64,000 bases of DNA from Flavobacterium cerinum (GCF_024496085.1 NZ_CP101751.1:1798001-1862000); one strand, 5' to 3'. Counted from the first letter of the stretch, positions 8,284 through 17,985 are shown. Notes: a model not told the origin generated them from the sequence alone. Program-made: numbers and translations.

Positions 8284-9297
8284 TTAGATAATATTGACTT
8301 CGGCTTCTATAGCAATGCCGAATTTTTCAAAAATGGTTTTCTGAATGTTTTGTGATACAGCCAGGATTTCTTTTCCGGTAGCATTACCGTAATTCACCAA
8401 AACCAAGGCCTGATGTTGATGTATTCCGGCATCACCAAAACGTTTGCCTTTAAATCCGGCCTGTTCAATCAACCAGCCGGCCGGTACTTTGACTTCTGAA
8501 TCGGATACTACATAATGTGGCATTTCCGGATATTGACTGTGTATTTTTTCGAATTCGGTTTTACTGATAACGGGGTTTTTAAAAAAACTACCACTATTAC
8601 CCAATTCTTTCGGATCCGGTAATTTACTTTGGCGTATGGCAATTACAGCATTGCTTACGTCTTTGATGGTCGGGTTTGAGATGTTAAGTCGGGCTAATTC
8701 GGTTTCAATTGCGCCATAGGAAGTATTGATCTTATGGTTGTTTCGGGTTAACTTAAAAGTAACGGATGAAACGATAAAACGGTCTTTTTCCTCATTCTTG
8801 AAAATGCTTTCCCGATAACCGAACCGACATTGTGTTTTGTCAAATGTTACGATTTCCTGTGTTGCGATATTCATAGCCCGGCACGATACAAAAGTGTCTT
8901 TGATTTCTACGCCATAAGCTCCGATATTCTGAATGGGCGTTGTGCCTACATTTCCCGGAATCAGCGACAGGTTTTCTAAACCGCCCAATTGCTGATCAAT
9001 GCACCATAGTACAAATTCATGCCAGTTTTCACCGGCTTGTGCGCTCACCAAAGCATAATCGTTGTTTTCTTCCAGGATGTTTTTTCCCTTTAAATTGACG
9101 TGAATCACTAAACGATCAATATCCTGTGTGAGCAGCATATTACTGCCTCCGCCTAAAATAAACGGTTTTTCCGAATGGTGTTTTTTTAAAACTTCGGCCA
9201 GTTCGGTCTCGTTTTCAACTGCAATAAAGGTTTTTGCTTTGGCTTCGATACCAAATGTATTGTATTTTTTAAGTGAAAAATCGGAAGAAATTGTCAT
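8284..9297 (-). CDS. murB: UDP-N-acetylenolpyruvoylglucosamine reductase
   Basis: Cytosolic FAD enzyme that reduces UDP-GlcNAc-enolpyruvate to UDP-MurNAc with NADPH, the second committed step of peptidoglycan synthesis. The 337-residue protein shows the FAD-binding GGGSNMLL, the IPGNVGTTPIQNIGAYGVEI region, GYRESIFK, the catalytic serine in GNSGSFFKNP and a C-terminal glutamate in IEAEVNII. Length and layout fit the type I (E. coli-like) MurB. It precedes the PaiB-like gene with almost no gap. Confidence 0.96.
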   Translation of the reverse strand: MTISSDFSLKKYNTFGIEAKAKTFIAVENETELAEVLKKHHSEKPFILGGGSNMLLTQDIDRLVIHVNLKGKNILEENNDYALVSAQAGENWHEFVLWCIDQQLGGLENLSLIPGNVGTTPIQNIGAYGVEIKDTFVSCRAMNIATQEIVTFDKTQCRFGYRESIFKNEEKDRFIVSSVTFKLTRNNHKINTSYGAIETELARLNISNPTIKDVSNAVIAIRQSKLPDPKELGNSGSFFKNPVISKTEFEKIHSQYPEMPHYVVSDSEVKVPAGWLIEQAGFKGKRFGDAGIHQHQALVLVNYGNATGKEILAVSQNIQKTIFEKFGIAIEAEVNII

Positions 9298-9391
9298 GAA
9301 TAATGCTGATTTTTTAACGATGTAAAAATAGGTAAACCATTTTAAATTCCGTTTCTTTTCGATAATAGAAATGCTAAAAAAACGAAAGACA

Positions 9392-11497
9392 TCAGGATAC
9401 TGTTTTTAGGATCTTGGCATAAAATTCTTCTTTGTTTACCGGTTTGCTGACAACGGATTCAAAAGGAAGTTCTTCTATATTTCCGTTACGGGTAATATTA
9501 TCGTCTCCTGTGATTGCTATAATCGGAATTGTATACAGGCTTCGGATGTCACGAGCCAGTTGAATACCGGATTGGGTGTCCAATTGTAAATCGGTTAGAA
9601 TTAGATCGACCGGGTGAACAGACAAGTGATTTTTAAGTTCCGGAATGGAAGTAAAGCCGGTAAAACGGGCATTTGTAGTTGTAATCAGTTTTCCTACTAT
9701 TGATAAAGCAATGGGATCATCGTCTATGGCAACTATCGAAAGTGGGTTTCTTTCATTGATTTCGCGTAATTGTTCCAGACCGGTTTTGGTTGTTCCGTTT
9801 TTATCGAGTAATAATGAAAAACGAACTTCTGTTCCTTTTTGTAAAACGCTGGTTACGGATATGGTTCCTCCGAAAAGCGCTACGATTTCTTTACAGAGGT
9901 TTAATCCTAAACCGGCGCCCAGTTTGATTTGTTCGGAGTGAAATTTACTTTGGTAATGCTCGTTAAAGATGTTTTCAAGATCTTCAGCCGGAATGCCGGC
10001 TCCGGTATCTTTTATAATTACATCGAGAAGGTATTGATTGCCTTTGTCGGATAAATCGGCTGTTACTTTAATATGTCCCTGTTTGGTAAACTTAATGGCA
10101 TTTCCGATGATGTTATAGAAAAGTTGGTGTATTTTGACATTATCAGCCCAAACCATAGTGTCTGACTTTGAGTCAATAGCCAGAATCAAATCGATTTTTT
10201 TGATTTCGGCCAAAGAACGAAGGGATTCTAAAACGGAAAGAATTTCGTTTTTTAGATTAAAAGCGGAGTTATATACAACGAGTTTACTGTTACGGTTTTT
10301 AAAAAAATCCAGTATCTGGTTCATGGTAATCTGAAGTGAATTAGAGGTGAAAATTAACGAATTTACGGTTGGAATGTCGGTTTCCGGTAAACGGGAAGTT
10401 TTGAGCTTCTTCGAAAAATTGGAAATAATATTTAACGGAGCTCTCATTTCATGACTAAGCATTCCGATAATCCGGTTTTTGAATTCCAGATTTTTCTCGG
10501 CCTCAGTTTTGGCATTCAGTAGGTTTTTTTCGTAGATGTAAGCAAACTGAGTATAAAATAAAAGTATGATTGTAATGATAATCATAATCGCCAGTAACGT
10601 CAGAATCAATGTTTTTTGCTTCTCGATGTTATTAAGTGCGGTTATGTATTTTAACTTGTCGAGCTCTTGTGCCGAATCGGAATACATCTGGAGTATTTCC
10701 TGACTGTTTTTTAAAATCGTTTTATTGATTTCAAGTAGTTCCCGGTCTTTTTTGCGAAGATTATTATACGTCTGATTTAGTTTTTTAAACTCTTGGGTAT
10801 AATAATGATCAATACTTGTAAAAGTATTTTTTAACTGATCTTCAAAAGAGCCGACCTTTTCTGTGTTGCCGTATATCATTTTGATTCGCACCTGAAGACG
10901 CTCTTTCATAATGTTATTTTTCCCTGAAATGGCTTTCCCTATTCGTGTGAAAAAACCGTTTTTTCGGTCTTTATCAGTCGTTAGTATCGTGTCATAACTA
11001 ATCGAATTCAGGGTTTTGTTGTAATTGTATTTCCGGATGTTGTAATTGGGCGGAAGAGAGTCGCTTTCCATTAGCGGAATGATTCCTCTTCGCATCAGGG
11101 AATCCAGTTGCTTACGGATGCGATAAATTTCTTTTTCAGTTGTCTCTTTCGATTTGATAACGTTAAAAAAATCTTTGTTGACTTCCGTAAGTTTGTCCAA
11201 ACTGTCCAGATAAACCGTCATCTCACGAATAGAACGTTCATACTGACCCAATGATGCTTTCTTATAACTTAACAGATAATCGTTAAAAGCATTCTGAGCA
11301 TTTAAAAAAGACTGGGTAGCCTGATTGGAAAAATAAATAGCTTCATTCGGTTTGTTGGCGTTTTGAACCGATTCCGACAAAGTATTGTACTCTTTGTTTT
11401 GTTGGTACCACATCCAGAAAAAAAGCAGTTGGATGATTATTATGGAAATGAAAAGCGCAATATGAACTTTTTTTCGCTTTTGTAAAGGAATCTTCAT
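9392..11497 (-). CDS. Hybrid sensor histidine kinase / response regulator
   Basis: Inner-membrane signalling protein of 701 residues. It has an N-terminal membrane span (about 11-32), a large periplasmic helical sensor (about 33-290) with no recognised ligand domain, and a second span near 297-320. A HisKA domain follows with H-box MLSHEMRAPLNII, then HATPase (NIIGNAIKFT N-box, DTGAGIP, GAGLGLNL) and a C-terminal receiver domain with acidic pocket DDDP, phospho-acceptor region LILTDLQLD and KPVNKEEF. No Hpt domain is present, so the phosphorelay partner must be elsewhere. It is flanked by murB and recF on the same strand with a 218-base upstream gap. Confidence 0.92.
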   Translation of the reverse strand: MKIPLQKRKKVHIALFISIIIIQLLFFWMWYQQNKEYNTLSESVQNANKPNEAIYFSNQATQSFLNAQNAFNDYLLSYKKASLGQYERSIREMTVYLDSLDKLTEVNKDFFNVIKSKETTEKEIYRIRKQLDSLMRRGIIPLMESDSLPPNYNIRKYNYNKTLNSISYDTILTTDKDRKNGFFTRIGKAISGKNNIMKERLQVRIKMIYGNTEKVGSFEDQLKNTFTSIDHYYTQEFKKLNQTYNNLRKKDRELLEINKTILKNSQEILQMYSDSAQELDKLKYITALNNIEKQKTLILTLLAIMIIITIILLFYTQFAYIYEKNLLNAKTEAEKNLEFKNRIIGMLSHEMRAPLNIISNFSKKLKTSRLPETDIPTVNSLIFTSNSLQITMNQILDFFKNRNSKLVVYNSAFNLKNEILSVLESLRSLAEIKKIDLILAIDSKSDTMVWADNVKIHQLFYNIIGNAIKFTKQGHIKVTADLSDKGNQYLLDVIIKDTGAGIPAEDLENIFNEHYQSKFHSEQIKLGAGLGLNLCKEIVALFGGTISVTSVLQKGTEVRFSLLLDKNGTTKTGLEQLREINERNPLSIVAIDDDPIALSIVGKLITTTNARFTGFTSIPELKNHLSVHPVDLILTDLQLDTQSGIQLARDIRSLYTIPIIAITGDDNITRNGNIEELPFESVVSKPVNKEEFYAKILKTVS

Positions 11498-11715
11498 CAG
11501 CTATCTTTATAAGTCAGTTACTAAATTCGGTAGCATTAAAAAGAAAGGCAGGTAGTGGTATTTGGGGCTGTAAATTTAGGAAAGTCGATGTTGTCAATTA
11601 ATAGATTTGGGAATCAAAAAAATAAATATCATGAATATTTAATTAAAATCCAAATAAATAAGTGATGAGGGGTGAAAAAGGCTAAATTTGTTCCTGATGT
11701 TGCTGTTTACAACAT

Positions 11716-12795
11716 TTAAAGTTGAAAGATACGGTAGGTTTGCAGAGTCGATTTAACGATGGCTTCCGTACGTTCCGGATGGGTATCGGAAATAAACAAT
11801 TGTCCGAAGGTTTCGTCATTTACCATTTCGACAATTTTATGAACTCGGCTTTCGTCCAGTTTGTCGAAAATGTCATCAAATAATAAGATAGGAGCGGTGC
11901 CGCTTAGTTTTTTGATAAATTCAAATTGCGCCAGCTTTAAGGCGATCAAAAATGATTTTTGCTGTCCCTGTGAACCGAATTTTTTAATTGGGAAATGATC
12001 AATTTCAAATGAAAGGTCGTCTTTATGAATACCGACACTCGTATATTGTAAGGTACGGTCTTTTGCCAGAAACTCATCGAAAAGCGCTAACAGGTCTTTT
12101 TCAAAAAGCTGACTTTCATAAACAATCTGTACCGTCTCCGCTGAATTGGTAATGGCCTGATGATGCTTGTTGAAAATCGGAATGAATTCCTGAATAAATG
12201 CGTTACGTTTTTCAAAAATTTGCTGACCGATTACTGCCAGTTGCTCATTATATATAGCTAATGTGTCTTTGTCGAAAGTGTGATTTAAAGCGAAATATTT
12301 TAATAAAGCATTGCGCTGTGCCACGATTCGCTGATACTGAATTAGCTGTTGCAGATACAAACTGTCGGATTGCGAAATAACACTGTCGATAAATTTACGA
12401 CGGGTTTCGCTGCCTTCAATGATAAGATCCTGATCGGATGGTGAAATGATCACTAACGGAATAAAACCGATATGATCTGAAAATTTATCATAGGGTTTAC
12501 CGTTGCGTTTCAGAACTTTTTTTTGCCCCTTTTTTAAACTGCAAACGATTTGCTCTGTACGCTCTTCTTTTTCAAACTGACCTTCAATAACAAAAAACTC
12601 TTCACCGTGCTTAATGTTTTGGACAGCAAGGGGATTGAAATAGCTTTTTCCGTAAGCAAGATGGTAGATGGCATCCAGAACATTGGTTTTGCCAATGCCG
12701 TTTTTGCCGACAAAGCAATTGATTTTACGGTCAAAATCATAAGTAGCTTCGGCTATATTCTTATAATTAAACAGTGAAAGCGTCTTTAAATACAC
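11716..12795 (-). CDS. recF: DNA replication/repair protein RecF
   Basis: SMC-like ATPase that loads RecA at gaps together with RecO and RecR. The 359-residue protein has Walker [13 protein letters not shown] near residue 30, the ABC signature [16 protein letters not shown], and Walker [14 protein letters not shown] with the D-loop. Length is typical. As is common in Bacteroidota, it is not next to dnaA/dnaN. It is divergent from the TPR protein at 12931. Confidence 0.96.
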   Translation of the reverse strand: MYLKTLSLFNYKNIAEATYDFDRKINCFVGKNGIGKTNVLDAIYHLAYGKSYFNPLAVQNIKHGEEFFVIEGQFEKEERTEQIVCSLKKGQKKVLKRNGKPYDKFSDHIGFIPLVIISPSDQDLIIEGSETRRKFIDSVISQSDSLYLQQLIQYQRIVAQRNALLKYFALNHTFDKDTLAIYNEQLAVIGQQIFEKRNAFIQEFIPIFNKHHQAITNSAETVQIVYESQLFEKDLLALFDEFLAKDRTLQYTSVGIHKDDLSFEIDHFPIKKFGSQGQQKSFLIALKLAQFEFIKKLSGTAPILLFDDIFDKLDESRVHKIVEMVNDETFGQLFISDTHPERTEAIVKSTLQTYRIFQL

Positions 12796-12900
12796 GAAGG
12801 ATGCGGTTAAATCTGGAATTTATATCAGTTTTTTTTGAAAGCGGGTGCAAATTATTGAAAAATATCGATAAAAAGGGCTTTTAAGTTTCAATAAAAAGTA

Positions 12901-12908
12901 TATTTTTG
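12901..12908 (+). promoter_or_regulatory. -7 element upstream of the TPR membrane protein
   Basis: TATTTTTG matches TAnnTTTG and lies 22 bases before the ATG at 12931. No good TTG is seen at the expected -33 position. Confidence 0.45.
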
Positions 12909-12930
12909 CAGCTCATTAAATTTAAAATAA

Positions 12931-13713
12931 ATGGCAACATATAACAAAAGAGGATACAAAGCCCCAAAACCAAAGGAAGAAGCTGTTGAAAACGAATTTG
13001 AGCAAGTAGAAGAAATTCAGGAAAAAGATAGTGCTACTGCCGAAGTTTTTAATAAATTGGACGAAGGTGCTTCCAGAACGGAAGAATGGGTAGCTAAGAA
13101 TCAGAAATATATCTTCGGATTTGTAGGTGCTATCGCTATAGCAACTGCAGGTTATCTTTTGTATAACAAATTTGTAGTAGGCCCGAAAGAGGACGAAGCT
13201 GCAAATGAAATGTTCCAGGCACAACAATATTTCCAACAAGCTGTTGACGGTCAGGCTGCTGATTCATTATTCGCATTATCATTAAAAGGTGGTGACGGTA
13301 AATTAGGATTCCTTGGAATCGCAGAAAACTATTCCGGAACGAAAGCGGCTAATTTGTCACATTATTATGCCGGAATGGCTTATTTAAATACCGGAAAATA
13401 TAAAGAAGCGGTTCAGCAGTTAGAGCAGTTTTCTTCTGATGATATGATGCTTAAAGCATTGGCTTTAGGAGGAATCGGAGATGCTTTTTCTGATTTAGAT
13501 AAAAAAGAAGATGCTTTAAGCTACTACAAAAAAGCAGCTGAAGCTAACGATAACGAATATACAACACCGCGATTTTTGTTTAAAGCGGGTGAGATAGCTT
13601 TAGCAATGAATAAAAAAGCGGATGCGGCTAACTTCTTTAAGCAAATTAAAGAAAAATACGAAGGATCGGCTGAAGGTGCTAATATCGATGCCTTGATCGC
13701 AATGACAGAGTAA
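12931..13713 (+). CDS. Tetratricopeptide repeat membrane protein (YfgM-like)
   Basis: A 260-residue protein with a charged N-terminal cytosolic segment, one membrane span (about 59-78, IFGFVGAIAIATAGYLLY) and TPR-like helices from about 95 onward, including LSHYYAGMAYLNTGKYKEAV and ALGGIGDAFSDLDKKEDAL. This matches YfgM-type ancillary proteins, which assist envelope protein folding around the Sec translocon in E. coli; that role is inferred here. It is followed after 3 bases by ribH, a pairing I recall as common in Flavobacteriaceae. Confidence 0.8.
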   Translation: MATYNKRGYKAPKPKEEAVENEFEQVEEIQEKDSATAEVFNKLDEGASRTEEWVAKNQKYIFGFVGAIAIATAGYLLYNKFVVGPKEDEAANEMFQAQQYFQQAVDGQAADSLFALSLKGGDGKLGFLGIAENYSGTKAANLSHYYAGMAYLNTGKYKEAVQQLEQFSSDDMMLKALALGGIGDAFSDLDKKEDALSYYKKAAEANDNEYTTPRFLFKAGEIALAMNKKADAANFFKQIKEKYEGSAEGANIDALIAMTE

Positions 13714-13716
13714 TAT

Positions 13717-14205
13717 ATGGCTACTGCTAATAAAAATTTATCCAATTACGATAAAAACACAATCCCAAACGCGAAAGATTTTCGGTTTGGGATTGTTGTT
13801 TCGGAATGGAACGATAAGATAACTGAAGGATTGTATTCCGGTGCCGAAGCTGCTTTGCTTGATTGCGGTGCTTTGGAAAATAATCTGGTTCGATGGAATG
13901 TACCCGGCAGTTTTGAACTGATTTACGGCGCGAAAAAAATGATTGAAACCCAAAATGTGGATGTAGTCATTGTAATCGGTTGCGTGATTAAAGGGGAAAC
14001 AATGCATTTTGAGTTTGTTTGCGAAGGGGTAACGCAAGGGATTAAAGACTTGAACGTACAAACGGATGTTCCGGTTATTTTTTGTTTGCTTACCGATAAT
14101 AACGAGCAACAGTCAATCGACAGAAGTGGCGGTGCTCATGGAAACAAAGGAACTGAAGCTGCGATTGCAGCAATTAAAATGGCTGACCTGAGAAGAAACG
14201 CCTGA
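13717..14205 (+). CDS. ribH: 6,7-dimethyl-8-ribityllumazine synthase
   Basis: Condenses 5-amino-6-ribitylaminouracil with 3,4-dihydroxy-2-butanone-4-phosphate, the penultimate step of riboflavin synthesis. The 162-residue protein carries the family landmarks: VVSEWNDKITEGLY near the N-terminus, VPGSFEL, the GCVIKGETMHFEF segment with catalytic His, and VPVIFCLLTDNNEQQ followed by HGNKGTEAA. The family assembles into an icosahedral or pentameric shell. It is three bases after the TPR gene. No FMN riboswitch-like structure is visible upstream. Confidence 0.96.
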   Translation: MATANKNLSNYDKNTIPNAKDFRFGIVVSEWNDKITEGLYSGAEAALLDCGALENNLVRWNVPGSFELIYGAKKMIETQNVDVVIVIGCVIKGETMHFEFVCEGVTQGIKDLNVQTDVPVIFCLLTDNNEQQSIDRSGGAHGNKGTEAAIAAIKMADLRRNA

Positions 14206-14224
14206 TAAAAAATCAAAATAGAGT

Positions 14225-14266
14225 AAAGAACCTGTAATGTTTTGCGTTACAGGTTCTTTGTTTTTA
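14225..14266 (+). terminator. Rho-independent terminator after ribH
   Basis: AAAGAACCTGTAA (14225-14237) and TTACAGGTTCTTT (14247-14259) form a perfect 13-bp stem around a 9-base loop, followed by GTTTTT. Confidence 0.85.
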
Positions 14267-14327
14267 GGGCTTTGCCTGTTAACAAAAAATTGAGAGTCTC
14301 GATTCGTTAAATGTCTGTCATTTTCTG

Positions 14328-14335
14328 TAAATTTG
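14328..14335 (+). promoter_or_regulatory. -7 element upstream of mutL
   Basis: TAAATTTG matches TAnnTTTG, with TTA in place of the -33 TTG 18 bases upstream. It lies about 50 bases before mutL and just after the ribH terminator, so mutL and the genes after it probably start here. Confidence 0.5.
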
Positions 14336-14386
14336 GTGGTTCAGAAGGAAAAACCTTTTTAATCTAAATAGCTTCAAAACGTACGA

Positions 14387-16312
14387 ATGTCGAGTATTAT
14401 CCAATTACTTCCCGATCATGTTGCCAATCAGATTGCTGCAGGTGAGGTGGTGCAACGTCCCGCTTCTGTTGTCAAGGAATTGATAGAAAACGCAGTGGAT
14501 GCCGGTGCAACAGAAATTAAATTAATCGTGAAAGATGCGGGTAAAACACTGATTCAGGTAATCGATAACGGTAAAGGAATGACAGTTGCCGATGCGCGTT
14601 TGTGTTTTGAACGACATGCGACTTCTAAAATCCGACATGCGGAAGATTTGTTTTCATTGCATACAAAAGGATTTCGCGGTGAAGCATTGGCTTCGATTGC
14701 AGCTATTGCTCATGTTGAATTAAAAACAAAACAGGATCAGGAAGAACTGGGAACTCATATTGTGATTGAAGGAAGTAAATTCGTGTCACAAGAAGTGGCT
14801 GTTTTACCGAAAGGGACTTCCTTTTCCGTTAAAAACCTGTTTTTTAATATCCCGGCCCGACGTAATTTCTTAAAGTCGGATACAGTTGAGTTTCGACACG
14901 TAATTGATGAGTTTGAAAGGGTAGCTTTGGCACATGCTAATATTCATTTTGTTTTGTTTCATAACGGAAGTGAAATGTTTAATTTACCGGCTTCTAACTT
15001 TCGCCAGCGTATTGTGAATGTATTTGGCGGAAAAACCAATGAAAAACTGGTTCCGGTGAAAGAAAGTACTGAAATTGTAGAAATACAGGGATTTGTTGGT
15101 AAACCGGAATTTGCTAAAAAAAGCAGAGGGGAACAATTCTTCTTTGTAAACGATCGTTTTATTAAAAGTCCGTATCTTCATCATGCGGTTATGGCGGCCT
15201 ATGAAGGTTTGTTAAAGGATGGCTGTCAACCAAGTTATTTCCTTTATCTGGACTTACCGCCGCATACTATTGATATCAATATTCATCCGACAAAAACGGA
15301 AATTAAGTTTGATGATGAACAGGCATTATATGCTATTTTACGCTCATCAATCAAGCATAGTCTGGGACAATTTAATGTAGTTCCGGCGCTTGATTTCGAA
15401 CGGGATGCGACATTGGATACTCCTTATGAGTATGCCAATAAGGAAGCGGAAACACCATTGATTCAGGTGGATGCTAACTTTAATCCGTTTTTGGATGAAG
15501 ACCCGAAACCGGCTAAAACATTTGCCTCGTCTTTTTCCGGAAATATGACTTCCGGGACAAGGTCCGCGGGTTCGAATCCCTCTTTCTCCGCAGGTGGCTA
15601 TAAAAAAGAAACATCCGGTCAGAATTGGGAAAGTCTGTATGTCGGACTCAAACAGGCTACTGAAGAGGTAGAATTGGGAGAGATTCAATTAGAGAGTGAA
15701 GAAGTGACCGGCTCGCTGTTTGATGAACATACTATTGAAGAAGCATCAAACAACAGAACCTATCAGATTCATAAAAAATATATTGTTAGCCCGATTAAAT
15801 CGGGAATGCTAATTGTTGATCAGAAAAGAGCGCATCAGCGTATCTTATACGAACAATTTTTGGCTAATATTACGGTAAATCAAGCGTCGAGTCAACAATT
15901 ACTGTTTCCGTTAGAATTGCATTTTACGAAAACAGAACTAGCTATTATTGCTGAATTAAAGCCATCTTTGGAAGGAACCGGCTTTGTTTTTGAGGCTTTT
16001 CGTGATGATAGTCTTGTTATTTCCGGATTACCGGTTAATGTGACTGAAAGTGAAGTGTCTGTTTTGCTGGAAGGCCTTATCGGAGATCTTCAGGGCGAAT
16101 TGCCGGAAAATAGTTTTAGCCAATGCGATAGAATTGCCAAATCGATGGCAAGAAGTTTGTCGGTTAAAACCGGAGCTTATTTAACCGAACACGAACAGGA
16201 AACAATGGTGAATGCCTTGTTCGCCTGTAAAGAACCTAATATTTCCCCATTCCTTAAACCGACTTTCATCACAATGCGGGTGGAAGACATTGATAAACGA
16301 TTTGCGATATGA
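14387..16312 (+). CDS. mutL: DNA mismatch repair protein MutL
   Basis: GHKL ATPase that couples MutS recognition to downstream repair. The 641-residue protein has the N-terminal ATPase motifs ELIENAVDAGATEI, DNGKGM and KGFRGEAL, then a transducer domain, a variable linker (about 350-445) and a C-terminal dimerisation domain. The endonuclease signature DQHA(x)2E(x)4E appears only as DQKRAHQRILYE, and the CPHGRP-type motif as CKEPNISPFLKPT. Incision activity is therefore doubtful from sequence alone. The linker contains a 32-base tRNA-Ser-like stretch at 15561-15592. The next gene overlaps by four bases (ATGA). Confidence 0.96.
   Translation: MSSIIQLLPDHVANQIAAGEVVQRPASVVKELIENAVDAGATEIKLIVKDAGKTLIQVIDNGKGMTVADARLCFERHATSKIRHAEDLFSLHTKGFRGEALASIAAIAHVELKTKQDQEELGTHIVIEGSKFVSQEVAVLPKGTSFSVKNLFFNIPARRNFLKSDTVEFRHVIDEFERVALAHANIHFVLFHNGSEMFNLPASNFRQRIVNVFGGKTNEKLVPVKESTEIVEIQGFVGKPEFAKKSRGEQFFFVNDRFIKSPYLHHAVMAAYEGLLKDGCQPSYFLYLDLPPHTIDINIHPTKTEIKFDDEQALYAILRSSIKHSLGQFNVVPALDFERDATLDTPYEYANKEAETPLIQVDANFNPFLDEDPKPAKTFASSFSGNMTSGTRSAGSNPSFSAGGYKKETSGQNWESLYVGLKQATEEVELGEIQLESEEVTGSLFDEHTIEEASNNRTYQIHKKYIVSPIKSGMLIVDQKRAHQRILYEQFLANITVNQASSQQLLFPLELHFTKTELAIIAELKPSLEGTGFVFEAFRDDSLVISGLPVNVTESEVSVLLEGLIGDLQGELPENSFSQCDRIAKSMARSLSVKTGAYLTEHEQETMVNALFACKEPNISPFLKPTFITMRVEDIDKRFAI
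15561..15592 (+). other. tRNA-Ser-like 3' fragment inside the mutL linker
   Basis: In-frame bases within mutL read like the T-arm and 3' acceptor strand of a class II tRNA: GGTTCGAATCCC at 15569-15580, then TCTTTCTCCGCA. They encode roughly residues 392-402 of the unconserved linker (SAGSNPSFSAG). The 5' half of a tRNA is absent, so this is not a tRNA gene. Chance resemblance is possible, but T-loop plus acceptor strand in the right order is unusual. Confidence 0.5.
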
Positions 16313-17061
16313 TGAATATAACCGAAACCGTAAAACAGTTAATTATTATTAACGTTATTTTTTTCCTGGGTTCTTTAGTTGTTCCCGCGGCTTCTACTTA
16401 TTTGGCACTTTGGTATTTTGAAAATCCAAATTTCGAATATTGGCAACCGTTAACGCATATGTTTATGCACGGTGGCTGGATGCATATTTTCTTTAATATG
16501 TTTGCCTTGTATTCTTTCGGTTCGGCATTGGAACATTTCTGGGGCGGAAAAAAATTCCTGTTCTTTTATATTTCATGCGGACTGGGAGCTGCTTTACTGC
16601 ATAGCGGTGTGAATTATTATTTATACCATGAAGGCTTGAATACACTTGTTGCTTCAGGATATCCGAGAGAGCAAATCATACAGGTTATGGCTGAAGGGAT
16701 ATACAGTCCGCAATGGGGCGATTTTATGTCGAAAGATACATTAAATGGTTTTCTTCAGGCCTATAATGCTCCTGCTGTTGGTGCTTCCGGTGCCATTTAC
16801 GGACTTTTAGTTGCCTTTGCGTTTATGTTTCCGACAGCTGAATTAGCATTAATGTTTATTCCGGTTCCGGTTAAGGCAAAATATTTTGTTCCGGGTTTGT
16901 TACTAATTGACTTGTATTTGGGACTTTCAGGCCGTTCAATCTTTGGCGGACCAAGCGGAATTGCCCATTTTGCTCATATCGGTGGTGCTATTGTTGGTTT
17001 CCTGATGATGTGGTTCTGGAAGAAAAACCAGTTTAACAATAACCGTTGGGATCGTCGGTAA
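16309..17061 (+). CDS. Rhomboid family intramembrane serine protease (first copy)
   Basis: Multi-pass protease that cleaves substrates within the inner membrane. The 250-residue protein shows the L1-loop/TM2 motif HGGWMHIFFNMFALYSFG, the catalytic serine in GASGAIYG (about residue 163) and the catalytic histidine in AHFAHIGGAIVGF, with about six membrane segments. The start overlaps the mutL stop as ATGATG; the second ATG at 16312 is also usable. A second rhomboid follows after 54 bases. Substrates are unknown. Confidence 0.93.
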   Translation: MMNITETVKQLIIINVIFFLGSLVVPAASTYLALWYFENPNFEYWQPLTHMFMHGGWMHIFFNMFALYSFGSALEHFWGGKKFLFFYISCGLGAALLHSGVNYYLYHEGLNTLVASGYPREQIIQVMAEGIYSPQWGDFMSKDTLNGFLQAYNAPAVGASGAIYGLLVAFAFMFPTAELALMFIPVPVKAKYFVPGLLLIDLYLGLSGRSIFGGPSGIAHFAHIGGAIVGFLMMWFWKKNQFNNNRWDRR

Positions 17062-17115
17062 TTAAAAAATAAAGGCTAAATTAGTAGTATAAAAACCACA
17101 AAAATTAAAGAGAGA

Positions 17116-17985
17116 ATGAATATCCTGGATGATTTAAAAATGCAATATAAAATCGGAGGAATAGCGCAAAAGCTAATCTTCTGGAATGTAGGTATTGCTA
17201 TTCCGTTCTTTCTTTTAAAATCGTTTGCACCGGATCTTTTTAGTGTACTATTAGATTGGACCAGTTTGTCATCCAATGTGATAAAAATGATAACGCGTCC
17301 CTGGACATTGCTGACGTATGCTTTTTTACATGCCGAATTTTTCCATCTGTTGTTTAATATGATCGTGCTCAATTTTGCGAGTCGTTTGTTTACGACTTAC
17401 TTCACGCAAAAACAACTTTTCGGAGTCTATCTTTTAGGCGCGATTTTTGCAGGTTTGCTATTTGTTGCAACCGATTTTATTTTTCAAAATAATACATTGT
17501 TGGTGGGTGCTTCCGGTGCGATTATGGCAGTATTGGTTGCCGCGGCAACGTATACGCCTTTTTCAGAAGTTCGTTTGTTGCTTATCGGAAATGTAAAAAT
17601 GTGGCATATCGCATTGGCTTTGGTGTTGTTAGATCTGATACAAATTCCGCTAAATAATACGGGTGGACATATCGCGCATTTAGGTGGTGCTTTTTTTGGC
17701 TTTTTGTATATTAAAATGCTACAAGGCGGAACGGATATGTCGAAAGGTGTTTCAGCTTTCCTTGATTTTTTTGCGGGTCTTTTCCGTCCGAAAAAAAGCG
17801 CACCTTTTAAAACAGTTCACCGAAATACAAAACAACAGCAACAACAACAAACAACTACCTCATCACCTTCAGGGAAAGATATGACCCAAAAGCAAATTGA
17901 TGATATTCTGGATAAAATCAGTAAATCCGGTTATGATAGTCTGACCAAAGAGGAAAAAGAATTCCTGTTTAAAGTCGGAAAATAA
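17116..17985 (+). CDS. Rhomboid family intramembrane serine protease (second copy)
   Basis: Second rhomboid, 289 residues, clearly diverged from the one just upstream. It has HAEFFHLLFNMIVLNF, the catalytic serine in GASGAIMAV and the catalytic histidine in GGHIAHLGGAFFGF, with about six spans. After the membrane core comes a cytosolic tail with a Gln-rich run (about residues 240-252) and a terminal acidic helix (DDILDKISKSGYDSLTKEEKEFL). Similar tails occur on flavobacterial rhomboids. The tandem suggests duplication followed by specialisation. Confidence 0.93.
   Translation: MNILDDLKMQYKIGGIAQKLIFWNVGIAIPFFLLKSFAPDLFSVLLDWTSLSSNVIKMITRPWTLLTYAFLHAEFFHLLFNMIVLNFASRLFTTYFTQKQLFGVYLLGAIFAGLLFVATDFIFQNNTLLVGASGAIMAVLVAAATYTPFSEVRLLLIGNVKMWHIALALVLLDLIQIPLNNTGGHIAHLGGAFFGFLYIKMLQGGTDMSKGVSAFLDFFAGLFRPKKSAPFKTVHRNTKQQQQQQTTTSSPSGKDMTQKQIDDILDKISKSGYDSLTKEEKEFLFKVGK

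Noticed and set aside
12796..13716. FMN riboswitch before ribH
   Set aside because: ribH follows the TPR gene after three bases and no RFN-like conserved structure is visible upstream of either.
15347..15688. Minus-strand 113-residue frame inside mutL (contains CGERGIRTRG)
   Set aside because: It is antisense to an intact mutL; the ERGIRTRG signature is the well-known false translation of a tRNA T-arm, which instead led to the tRNA-like fragment finding.
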